Source: Streptomyces sp. LUP47B (GTDB taxonomy: Bacteria; Actinomycetota; Actinomycetes; Streptomycetales; Streptomycetaceae). From it: a stretch of 64,000 nucleotides of DNA. A program made the position numbers and the translations under genes. The notes under the pieces were generated by a model. It was given only the letters and a program-made list of their open reading frames with translations. It had not been told where the DNA came from and did no database searches. Location of the stretch: NCBI RefSeq assembly GCF_001746295.1, contig NZ_MJAH01000005.1, forward strand, positions 55,723 through 119,722. The letters run 5' to 3'. Each line of letters opens with the position of its first letter. Position 1 is the first letter of the stretch. Below are positions 25,388-33,203 of the stretch, in pieces.

Positions 25388-25435
25388 TTGACACCCCTTC
25401 GAGGTCCCCATACTTTCGCCTCTTGAATCGTTTCA
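25388..25435 (+). promoter_or_regulatory. rhaI promoter with LacI-type operator
   Basis: TTGACA (25388-25393), 17-bp spacer, TACTTT (25411-25416). The operator TGAATCGTTTCA (25424-25435) covers the expected start of transcription. It is one mismatch from the ideal TGAAACGTTTCA and pairs with the site at 25258-25269. Confidence 0.65.
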
Positions 25436-25486
25436 CAGTGAAGCTGTTCTCAAGCCCTTCGGACCCGACGTCACAGGAGCCCTCAA

Positions 25487-26647
25487 GTGACCGAGCTCGC
25501 CGCGGTGAAGGCCGCTCTCAAGACCCAGGCAGTCGAGACGCCGTCGTGGGCGTACGGGAACTCCGGAACCCGCTTCAAGGTCTTCGCCCAGCAGGGCGTA
25601 CCGCGTACTCCGCAGGAGAAGCTGGAGGACGCGGCGCAGGTCCACGCGTTCACCGGGGTGGCCCCGACCGTCGCCCTGCACATCCCCTGGGACAAGGTCG
25701 AGGACTACGCCGCGCTGGCGAAGTTCGCCGAGGAGCGGGGCGTGAAGCTGGGCGCCATCAACTCCAACACGTTCCAGGACGACGACTACAAGCTGGGCAG
25801 CATCTGTCATCCGGACGCCTCTGTGCGACGGAAGGCTCTTGATCACCTGCTCGAGTGCGTCGACATCATGGACGCGACCGGGTCCCAGGACCTGAAGCTG
25901 TGGTTCGCCGATGGCACGAACTATCCCGGTCAGGATGATCTGCGGGCTCGGCAGGACCGGCTGTCCGAAGGCCTCTCCGAGGTGTACGACCGTCTGGGTG
26001 ACGGGCAGCGGATGCTGCTCGAGTACAAGTTCTTCGAGCCGGCCTTCTACGCGACGGACGTGCCGGACTGGGGGACGGCGTACGCGCACTGTCTGAAGCT
26101 CGGTCCCAAGGCGCAGGTCGTCGTCGACACCGGGCACCACGCTCCCGGCACGAACATCGAGTTCATCGTCGCCACGCTGCTGCGGGAGGGGAAGCTCGGG
26201 GGGTTCGACTTCAACTCGCGGTTCTACGCCGACGACGACCTCATGGTGGGGGCGGCCGATCCGTTCCAGCTGTTCCGGATCATGTACGAGGTCATCCGTG
26301 GCGGTGGGTATACGCCCGACGTCGCCTTCATGCTCGACCAGTGCCACAACATCGAGGCGAAGATTCCGGCGATCATCCGGTCGGTGATGAACGTCCAGGA
26401 AGCGACCGCCAAGGCGCTCCTGGTCGACCGGGACGCGCTTGGCGTGGCTCAGCGCGAGGGTGACGTTCTTGAGGCCAACGCCGTGCTGATGGATGCCTAC
26501 AACACGGATGCGCGGCCGCTTCTTGCGGAGGTCCGTGAGGAGATGGGGCTGGACGCCAACCCCATGGCTGCGTATCGGCGATCCGGGTGGGCCGAGAAGA
26601 TCGTGGCCGAGCGGGTTGGTGGGGAGCAGGCCGGGTGGGGGGCGTAA
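25487..26647 (+). CDS. rhaI: L-rhamnose isomerase (RhaI type)
   Basis: A 386-aa TIM-barrel isomerase of the xylose-isomerase-like RhaI family, converting L-rhamnose to L-rhamnulose with a divalent metal. Metal-site blocks are recognisable: LEYKFFEPAFYATD, VVVDTGHHAPGTN and FDFNSRFYADDDLMVG. The length fits the family. The GTG start at 25487 has CAGGAG nine bases upstream. First gene of the plus-strand rha operon, repressed at the operator overlapping its promoter. It is not the classical E. coli RhaA form. Confidence 0.93.
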   Translation: MTELAAVKAALKTQAVETPSWAYGNSGTRFKVFAQQGVPRTPQEKLEDAAQVHAFTGVAPTVALHIPWDKVEDYAALAKFAEERGVKLGAINSNTFQDDDYKLGSICHPDASVRRKALDHLLECVDIMDATGSQDLKLWFADGTNYPGQDDLRARQDRLSEGLSEVYDRLGDGQRMLLEYKFFEPAFYATDVPDWGTAYAHCLKLGPKAQVVVDTGHHAPGTNIEFIVATLLREGKLGGFDFNSRFYADDDLMVGAADPFQLFRIMYEVIRGGGYTPDVAFMLDQCHNIEAKIPAIIRSVMNVQEATAKALLVDRDALGVAQREGDVLEANAVLMDAYNTDARPLLAEVREEMGLDANPMAAYRRSGWAEKIVAERVGGEQAGWGA

Positions 26648-26678
26648 GCGTCTGCCGGGATCTGTGTCGTTGCGGGGG

Positions 26679-26719
26679 GCGGGCCGTATGTGGCTGGTCG
26701 CGCAGTTCCCCGCGCCCCT
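26679..26719 (+). repeat. dispersed 41-bp repeat (copy 2)
   Basis: Matches the inverse of 21619-21659 at 40 of 41 bases. It lies between rhaI and the aldolase gene in transcript sense, shortly before the next gene's ribosome site. Unlike copy 1, it lacks the following hairpin arm. Confidence 0.75.
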
Positions 26720-26760
26720 AGGTAGGAACACCCCCCTCTCTCAAGAAGGAACGAACGTTC

Positions 26761-28800
26761 ATGGCAATCCACCCAGAAGCCGCCGCTCTCCTCGCCCGGT
26801 CCCGTCGGCTTGGCTCTGATCCCCGTAACACCAACTACGCCGGCGGCAACGCGTCCGCCAAGGGGACCGACACCGATCCCGTCACCGGTGGTGATGTCGA
26901 GCTGATGTGGGTCAAGGGGTCCGGGGGTGACCTCGGGACGCTCACCGAGGCGGGGCTGGCCGTGTTGCGGCTGGACCGGATGCGGGCGCTCGTCGACGTG
27001 TACCCGGGTGTCGAGCGCGAGGACGAGATGGTCGCCGCGTTCGACTACTGCCTGCACGGCAAGGGCGGAGCGGCTCCGTCCATCGACACCGCCATGCACG
27101 GGCTGGTCGAGGCCGCCCATGTCGATCATCTGCACCCGGACTCCGGTATCGCGCTGGCCTGTGCCGCCGACGGGGAGAAGCTGACCGCCGAGTGCTTCGG
27201 CGACACCGTCGCCTGGGTGCCGTGGCGGCGGCCCGGTTTCCAGCTGGGGCTGGACATCGCCGCCATCAAGGCCGCCAATCCGCAGGCGATCGGTGTCGTC
27301 CTCGGCGGCCACGGGATCACCGCCTGGGGTGACACCGCCGAGGAGTGCGAGCGGAACTCCCTGCACATCATCCGGACCGCCGAGAAGTTCCTGGAGGAGC
27401 ACGGCAGGGCCGAACCCTTCGGGCCCCTCATCGAGGGCTACGGCGCCCTTCCCGAGGCCGACCGGCGGGAGCGGGCGGCCGCCCTCGCGCCGTATGTCCG
27501 CGCCGTCGCCTCCCAGGACAAGCCGCAGGTCGGGCACTTCAACGACTCCGAGGCCGTCCTTGAGTTCCTGGCCCGCGCCGAGCACCCCCGGCTCGCCGCG
27601 CTCGGAACCTCCTGCCCCGATCACTTCCTGCGGACCAAGGTGCGGCCGCTCGTCCTGGACCTGCCGCCGACCGTCCCGCTGGAGGAGGCCATCGCGCGGC
27701 TCGACGTCCTGCACGCCGAGTACCGCGAGGCGTACGCCGCCTACTATCAGCGGCACGCGCTGCCCGACTCCCCCGCCATGCGCGGCGCCGACCCGGCGAT
27801 CGTGCTCATCCCCGGTGTCGGCATGTTCTCCTTCGGCAAGGACAAGCAGACCGCCCGGGTCGCGGGTGAGTTCTACGTCAACGCGATCAACGTGATGCGG
27901 GGCGCCGAGGCCGTCTCGGCGTACGCGCCCATCGAGGAGTCCGAGAAGTTCCGCATCGAGTACTGGGCCCTCGAGGAGGCCAAGCTCCAGCGGATGCCGA
28001 AGCCCAAGCCGCTCGCGACGCGCGTGGCGCTGGTGACGGGCGCCGGCAGCGGTATCGGCAAGGCCATCGCGCAGCGTCTGGTCGCCGAGGGGGCCTGTGT
28101 CGTCGTCGCGGACCTCAACGCCGAGAACGCCTCCGCGGTCGCCGAGGAGCTCGGCGGGCCCGACAAGGCCGTCGCCGTCACCGTCGACGTCACGTCCGAG
28201 GAGCAGATCGCCGCGTCGTTCCGCGCCGCGGTGCTGGCCTTCGGCGGGGTGGACCTCGTCGTGAACAACGCGGGCATCTCCATCTCCAAGCCGCTCCTGG
28301 AGACCTCCGCCAAGGACTGGGACCTCCAGCACGACATCATGGCGCGCGGTTCCTTCCTGGTGTCGCGCGAGGCGGCCCGGGTGATGATCGCGCAGAAGCT
28401 GGGCGGCGACATCGTCTACATCGCCTCCAAGAACGCCGTCTTCGCCGGGCCCAACAACATCGCCTACTCCGCCACCAAGGCCGACCAGGCCCACCAGGTG
28501 CGGCTGCTGGCCGCCGAGCTGGGCGAGCACGGCATCCGCGTCAACGGCGTCAACCCCGATGGTGTGGTGCGTGGCTCCGGCATCTTCGCCGGTGGGTGGG
28601 GCGCCAAGCGGGCCGCCGTGTACGGCGTGGAGGAGGAGAAGCTGGGCGAGTTCTACGCGCAGCGGACCATCCTCAAGCGCGAGGTGCTCCCCGAGCATGT
28701 CGCCAATGCCGTCTTCGCCCTGACCGGTGGGGAGTTGACCCACACCACCGGTCTGCACGTCCCCGTCGACGCCGGCGTCGCGGCCGCCTTCCTGCGATGA
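26761..28800 (+). CDS. rhaEW: bifunctional rhamnulose-1-phosphate aldolase / L-lactaldehyde dehydrogenase
   Basis: A 679-aa fusion. The N-terminal 400 residues are a class II aldolase domain, with GGNASAK early and metal-site histidines in GHGITAWG and VDHLHPDS; it splits L-rhamnulose-1-phosphate into DHAP and L-lactaldehyde. From residue 421 a short-chain dehydrogenase follows: VTGAGSGIGKA, NNAG, and the catalytic Tyr569/Lys573 in YSATK. In known relatives this half oxidises lactaldehyde to lactate. The start ATG is preceded by AAGAAGGAACG. Its stop overlaps the kinase start by 4 bp. The channelled product lactate is consumed by the LutABC proteins encoded next door. Confidence 0.92.
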   Translation: MAIHPEAAALLARSRRLGSDPRNTNYAGGNASAKGTDTDPVTGGDVELMWVKGSGGDLGTLTEAGLAVLRLDRMRALVDVYPGVEREDEMVAAFDYCLHGKGGAAPSIDTAMHGLVEAAHVDHLHPDSGIALACAADGEKLTAECFGDTVAWVPWRRPGFQLGLDIAAIKAANPQAIGVVLGGHGITAWGDTAEECERNSLHIIRTAEKFLEEHGRAEPFGPLIEGYGALPEADRRERAAALAPYVRAVASQDKPQVGHFNDSEAVLEFLARAEHPRLAALGTSCPDHFLRTKVRPLVLDLPPTVPLEEAIARLDVLHAEYREAYAAYYQRHALPDSPAMRGADPAIVLIPGVGMFSFGKDKQTARVAGEFYVNAINVMRGAEAVSAYAPIEESEKFRIEYWALEEAKLQRMPKPKPLATRVALVTGAGSGIGKAIAQRLVAEGACVVVADLNAENASAVAEELGGPDKAVAVTVDVTSEEQIAASFRAAVLAFGGVDLVVNNAGISISKPLLETSAKDWDLQHDIMARGSFLVSREAARVMIAQKLGGDIVYIASKNAVFAGPNNIAYSATKADQAHQVRLLAAELGEHGIRVNGVNPDGVVRGSGIFAGGWGAKRAAVYGVEEEKLGEFYAQRTILKREVLPEHVANAVFALTGGELTHTTGLHVPVDAGVAAAFLR

Positions 28801-30248
28801 GCGCGTCCGTGAAGTCGTACGCCGCGGTCGACCTCGGCGCGTCCAGCGGACGTGTCATGGTCGGCCGCGTCGGCCCCGACAGCCTGGAGCTGACCGAGGC
28901 ACACCGGTTCGTGAACCGGCCGGTGCGGGTCCCGGAGGGCCTGCGCTGGGACATCCTCTCGCTGTACGGGGGTGTCCTGGACGGGCTGCGGGCCGCCGGT
29001 GCCCACTGCGGTGGAGGACTCGACTCCGTCGGCATCGACAGCTGGGCCGTGGACTACGGGCTGCTGGACGCCGGCGGGGCGCTGCTCGGCAACCCGGTGC
29101 ACTACCGGGACTCCCGTACCGAAGGGGTCGCGCAGAAGGTGTGGGCGACCGTGCCCGCGCCGGAGCTCTACGCGGCGACCGGGCTCCAGTACGCGCCGTT
29201 CAACACGCTGTACCAGCTCGTGGCCGACCGACTCGTGGGCGCGCGGCGCCTGTTGCTCATCCCCGACCTGCTCACCTACTGGCTGACCGGCGAGCAGGGC
29301 ACCGAGCTGACCAACGCCTCGACCACCCAGCTGATCGATCCCCGGACCCGGGCGTGGTCGTACGACATCGCCGAGCGGGTCGGGATCGACCTGGAGCTGT
29401 TCGCGCCGCTCCGGCAGCCGGGTGATCCGGCCGGGCTGCTGCGGCCCGGGGTTCTGGAGGAGACCGGACTGCGCGGGCCCGTGCCCGTGACGGCCGTCGG
29501 GTCGCACGACACCGCCTCCGCGGTGGCCGCCGTGCCCGCGTCCGGCGAGCGGTTCGCCTACATCTGCACCGGCACCTGGTCCCTCGCGGGCTTGGAGCTC
29601 GACGCTCCGGTGCTGACCGAGGAGAGCCGGGCCGCCAACTTCACCAACGAGCTGGGGCTCGACGGCACGGTCCGGTATCTGCGGAACATCATGGGGCTGT
29701 GGCTGCTCCAGGAGTGCGTACGGGCCTGGGGCGACCCGGACCTGGGCGAGCTGCTGCTGGAGGCGGCCAAGGTGCCGGCGCTGCGGTCGGTGGTGGACGC
29801 GGGGGACGCGGTGTTCCTCGCGCCGGGCCGAATGCCGGAGCGGATCGCCGAGGCGTGCCGTGCCTCGGGGCAGCCGGTGCCCGTCTCCCCCGCCGAGGTC
29901 ACGCGCTGCATCCTCGACTCGCTCGCTCTGGCCCACCGCAAGGCCGTCGACGACGCGCAGCGGCTGGCGGGCCATCCCGTCGACGTCGTACACGTCGTCG
30001 GCGGCGGGACCCGCAACGCCCTGCTGTGCCAGCTGACCGCCGACGCCTGCGGGCTGCCGGTGGTGGCGGGGCCGACCGAGGCGGCCGCGCTCGGCAACGT
30101 CCTGGTCCAGGCGCGGACGCACGGCCTCGTGGGTGACCTCGCGGGCGGGCGCGAGCTGCTCAACCGGACCCAGCCGCTCACACGGTACGAACCGCGGGGC
30201 GACGCCGCGCGCTGGCGCGAGGCACAGGCCCGGCTCGCCGGGGACTGA
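28797..30248 (+). CDS. rhaB: L-rhamnulokinase
   Basis: A 483-aa FGGY-family sugar kinase that phosphorylates L-rhamnulose at O1. The N-terminal phosphate loop is VDLGASSGRVMVG. IDSWAVDYGLLD near residue 80 includes the catalytic Asp region, AVGSHDTASAV and CTGTWSLAG are rhamnulokinase-type blocks, and VHVVGGGTRNALLCQ closes the ATP site. ATG 28797 overlaps the aldolase stop (ATGA). Frame upstream of this is a shadow of the aldolase gene. Length typical. Confidence 0.93.
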   Translation: MSASVKSYAAVDLGASSGRVMVGRVGPDSLELTEAHRFVNRPVRVPEGLRWDILSLYGGVLDGLRAAGAHCGGGLDSVGIDSWAVDYGLLDAGGALLGNPVHYRDSRTEGVAQKVWATVPAPELYAATGLQYAPFNTLYQLVADRLVGARRLLLIPDLLTYWLTGEQGTELTNASTTQLIDPRTRAWSYDIAERVGIDLELFAPLRQPGDPAGLLRPGVLEETGLRGPVPVTAVGSHDTASAVAAVPASGERFAYICTGTWSLAGLELDAPVLTEESRAANFTNELGLDGTVRYLRNIMGLWLLQECVRAWGDPDLGELLLEAAKVPALRSVVDAGDAVFLAPGRMPERIAEACRASGQPVPVSPAEVTRCILDSLALAHRKAVDDAQRLAGHPVDVVHVVGGGTRNALLCQLTADACGLPVVAGPTEAAALGNVLVQARTHGLVGDLAGGRELLNRTQPLTRYEPRGDAARWREAQARLAGD

Positions 30249-30264
30249 CCGGGGTCTCCCCCGG
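30249..30264 (+). terminator. weak stem-loop after rhaB
   Basis: CCGGGG-TCTC-CCCCGG directly after the rhaB stop: a 6-bp GC stem without a strong T run. It may attenuate read-through into lutA. Confidence 0.4.
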
Positions 30265-30289
30265 ACTTGAACGCCGGACTACGCTTCAC

Positions 30290-30300
30290 TCATCCGATGA
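30290..30300. promoter_or_regulatory. palindromic candidate operator TCATC-C-GATGA
   Basis: Perfect 11-bp dyad 20 bp before the lutA ATG. The same motif is found upstream of the DUF3626 gene (5648-5658). Suggests that lutABC has its own regulator, separate from the rhamnose LacI protein. Confidence 0.45.
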
Positions 30301-30319
30301 TCGACCACAAGGAGCCGCG

Positions 30320-31075
30320 ATGCGTGTCGCCCTGTTCCTGACCTGTGTCAATGACACGCTCTATCCGGACACCGGGCGCGCCGTGGTGAAACTGCTGACC
30401 AGGCTGGGCGTCGACGTCGACTTCCCGATGTCCCAGACCTGCTGCGGGCAGGCGCACTACAACACCGGCTACCGGCATGAGGCGGAACCGCTGGTCCGGC
30501 ATTTCTCCGATGTCTTCCGGGACTACGAGGCGATCGTGACGCCGTCCGGGTCGTGCGGGGCGATGGTGCGGGAGCTGTATCCGCGGATGGGTGAGCGGGC
30601 CCGGGCCGAGGGGCGCGGGGAAAGCCTCGCGACCACTCTCGCGCCGGTGGTGCCGAAGACCTACGAGCTGACGGAGTTCCTGGTGGACGTGCTGGGGGTG
30701 ACGGACGTCGGGGCGTACTACCCGCACACGGTGACGTACCACCCGACCTGTCACGGACTGCGGAGCCTCGGGCTCGGGGACCGGCCCCTGCGGCTGCTCC
30801 AGGCAGTCAAGGGGCTTGAACTCAAGGAGCTTCCGGGCGCCGACGAGTGCTGCGGCTTCGGGGGCACCTTCGCGCTGAAGAACGCCGACGTCTCGGCGGC
30901 GATGGGCGCGGACAAGGTGCGCAACGCCGAGTCGACGGGCGCGGAGGTGCTGTGCGCCGCCGACAACTCGTGCCTCATGCACATCGGGGGCACCATGGGC
31001 CGGCTGGAGTCGGCCATGCGGCCGGTGCACATCGCGGAGATCCTGGCGAGCACGGAGGAGGAACCGGCCGTATGA
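30320..31075 (+). CDS. lutA: lactate utilisation protein A (LutA/YkgE, CCG-domain Fe-S protein)
   Basis: A 251-aa subunit of the LutABC L-lactate dehydrogenase complex. It has two cysteine-rich CCG domains: Cys41-Cys42-Gly in QTCCGQAHYNTG, and Cys177-Cys178-Gly in DECCGFGG, plus TYHPTCHG between them. These bind an unusual Fe-S cluster. It acts with LutB and LutC in oxidising L-lactate to pyruvate. ATG is preceded by AAGGAG. The stop overlaps the lutB start (ATGA). Confidence 0.93.
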   Translation: MRVALFLTCVNDTLYPDTGRAVVKLLTRLGVDVDFPMSQTCCGQAHYNTGYRHEAEPLVRHFSDVFRDYEAIVTPSGSCGAMVRELYPRMGERARAEGRGESLATTLAPVVPKTYELTEFLVDVLGVTDVGAYYPHTVTYHPTCHGLRSLGLGDRPLRLLQAVKGLELKELPGADECCGFGGTFALKNADVSAAMGADKVRNAESTGAEVLCAADNSCLMHIGGTMGRLESAMRPVHIAEILASTEEEPAV

Positions 31076-32550
31076 GCGGAACGTTCGTAGGAATGCCGGC
31101 CTTTCCCAAAGCCGCGCACGAGGCGGTCAACAACCAAACGCTGCGCGGCAATCTGCGCCACGCCACACACACGATCCGCGCCAAGCGGGAGAAGGCCGTC
31201 GCCGAGGTCTCCGACTGGGCCCAGCTGCGCGAGGCGGGCAAGCAGATCAAGGACCACACGCTGCGTCATCTCGACCGCTATCTCGTGCAGTTGGAGGAGT
31301 CGGTCACGGCGGCGGGCGGCACCGTCCACTGGGCCGCCGACGCCGACGAGGCCAACGAGATCGTGACCAGGCTCGTCAAGATGACCGGCGAGTCCGAGGT
31401 CGTCAAGGTCAAGTCCATGGCCACGCAGGAGATCGGGCTCAACGAGGCCCTGGAGGCCGCGGGCATCCGGGCCTACGAGACCGATCTCGCCGAGCTGATC
31501 GTGCAGTTGGGCAAGGACCGGCCCTCGCACATCCTCGTCCCGGCCATCCACCGCAACCGGGGCGAGATCCGGGACATCTTCGAGCGGGAGATGAGCGAGT
31601 GGGGCCGCCCGGCCCCCGAGGGCCTCACCGACACGCCCGCCGAACTGGCGGAGGCCGCACGGCTGCACCTGCGGGAGAAGTTCCTGCGCGCCAAGGTCGG
31701 CATCTCCGGCGCCAACTTCATGGTCGCCGACACCGGCACCCTGGTGGTCGTGGAGTCCGAGGGCAACGGCCGGATGTGTCTGACCCTGCCCGAGACGCTG
31801 ATCTCGGTCGTCGGCATCGAGAAGATCGTGCCGAGCTGGCAGGACCTGGAGGTCTTCCTCCAGACGCTCCCGCGCTCCTCGACCGCCGAGCGCATGAACC
31901 CGTACACGTCCACGTGGACCGGCACCACCGACGAGGACGGGCCGCAGAACTTCCATCTGGTGCTGCTCGACAACGGGCGCTCCGACACCCTCGCCGACGA
32001 GGTCGGCCGCCAGGCCCTGCGCTGCATCCGCTGCTCCGCGTGCCTGAACGTCTGCCCGGTGTACGAGCGGGCCGGCGGCCACGCCTACGGCTCGGTCTAC
32101 CCCGGCCCGATCGGCGCGATCCTCAGCCCCCAACTCCGGGGTACGGCAAGCGAGATCGACGCCTCGCTGCCGTATGCGTCGAGTCTCTGCGGGGCCTGCT
32201 ACGAGGTCTGCCCGGTCGCCATCGACATCCCCGAGGTGCTGGTGCATCTGCGGGAGCGGATCGTGGAGGGCGGGCCGGTGACCCGCGAGGGCAACAAGGT
32301 GGTGCTCAAGCCCGCCAAGGGACACGCGGCCGAGCGGGCGGCGATGCGGGCGGCCCGCTGGGCGTTCGCCCACCCGGGCGCCCTGCGCACCAGCCAGCGG
32401 CTGGCCTCACGCACCCGGCGCCTGCATCCGCGCACTCTGCCGGGTCCCGGCAAGGCGTGGAGCGGCACCCGGGATCTGCCTGCCGTGCCCGCGGAACCCT
32501 TCCGCGACTGGTGGCAGCGCACAGGCGGCGGCAAGGAGGGCGGCAAGTGA
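31072..32550 (+). CDS. lutB: lactate utilisation protein B (LutB/YkgF, Fe-S protein)
   Basis: A 492-aa iron-sulfur protein. A LUD domain fills the first 300 residues (SGANFMVADTGTLVVVESEGN). Two [4Fe-4S] ferredoxin motifs follow: CIRCSACLNVCPVY, and CGACYEVCPVAIDIPE. A basic C-terminal extension ends the protein. It passes electrons from lactate oxidation to the respiratory chain. ATG 31072 overlaps the lutA stop and the stop overlaps the lutC GTG, so the three are translated as a coupled set. Confidence 0.93.
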   Translation: MSGTFVGMPAFPKAAHEAVNNQTLRGNLRHATHTIRAKREKAVAEVSDWAQLREAGKQIKDHTLRHLDRYLVQLEESVTAAGGTVHWAADADEANEIVTRLVKMTGESEVVKVKSMATQEIGLNEALEAAGIRAYETDLAELIVQLGKDRPSHILVPAIHRNRGEIRDIFEREMSEWGRPAPEGLTDTPAELAEAARLHLREKFLRAKVGISGANFMVADTGTLVVVESEGNGRMCLTLPETLISVVGIEKIVPSWQDLEVFLQTLPRSSTAERMNPYTSTWTGTTDEDGPQNFHLVLLDNGRSDTLADEVGRQALRCIRCSACLNVCPVYERAGGHAYGSVYPGPIGAILSPQLRGTASEIDASLPYASSLCGACYEVCPVAIDIPEVLVHLRERIVEGGPVTREGNKVVLKPAKGHAAERAAMRAARWAFAHPGALRTSQRLASRTRRLHPRTLPGPGKAWSGTRDLPAVPAEPFRDWWQRTGGGKEGGK

Positions 32551-33203
32551 GCAGCAGGGAACGGATCCTGGGCCGGGTGCGGCGCGCGCTGGCCGATGCC
32601 CCGAGCGAGGACACCCCGATCGAGCGCGCGTATCTGCGCGAGCACGGTGACCGGAGCGTCGAGGAGACGGTGGAACTGCTGGCCGAGAACCTCGCCGACT
32701 ACCGGGCGATCGTGCACCGCTGCACGGCGGCCGACCTGCCGGCGACGCTCGCCGGGATGCTGGCGGCGCGGGGTTCGAAGACGGTCCTCGTACCGCCCGG
32801 GCTGGAGCGGTCGTGGCTGGCGGAGGCCGACACCGAGCAGGTCCCGGACCTGGTCGAGACCACCCCGCACGAGCTGGACCGGATCGACAGCGTGGTCACG
32901 GCGTGCGCGGTGGCCGTCGCCGAGACCGGCACCATCGTGCTGGACGGCGGCCCGGACCAGGGCCGCCGCCGCATCACCCTCGTCCCGGACCATCACATCT
33001 GTGTCGTACGGGTCCCCGACCAGGTCGTCTCCTCCGTGCCGCAGGCCCTCGAACGCCTCGACCCGGTAAGCCCGTTGACCTGGATCTCGGGCCCCTCGGC
33101 GACCAGTGACATCGAACTGGACCGGGTCGAGGGGGTGCACGGTCCGCGCACCCTCGAGGTGGTGCTGGTGGACACTCAGGTGAGCGCTGAGGTCAACTCG
33201 TAG
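32547..33203 (+). CDS. lutC: lactate utilisation protein C (LutC/YkgG, LUD domain)
   Basis: A 218-aa LUD-domain protein, third partner of the lactate oxidation complex. It opens MSSRERILGRVRRAL and carries VAVAETGTIVLDGGPDQGRR, the family's usual TGT/GG block, then DHHICVVR. GTG 32547 is chosen for the 4-bp overlap with lutB and the GGAGGG upstream. Its last 28 bp overlap the convergent rhamnosidase gene. Confidence 0.92.
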   Translation: MSSRERILGRVRRALADAPSEDTPIERAYLREHGDRSVEETVELLAENLADYRAIVHRCTAADLPATLAGMLAARGSKTVLVPPGLERSWLAEADTEQVPDLVETTPHELDRIDSVVTACAVAVAETGTIVLDGGPDQGRRRITLVPDHHICVVRVPDQVVSSVPQALERLDPVSPLTWISGPSATSDIELDRVEGVHGPRTLEVVLVDTQVSAEVNS

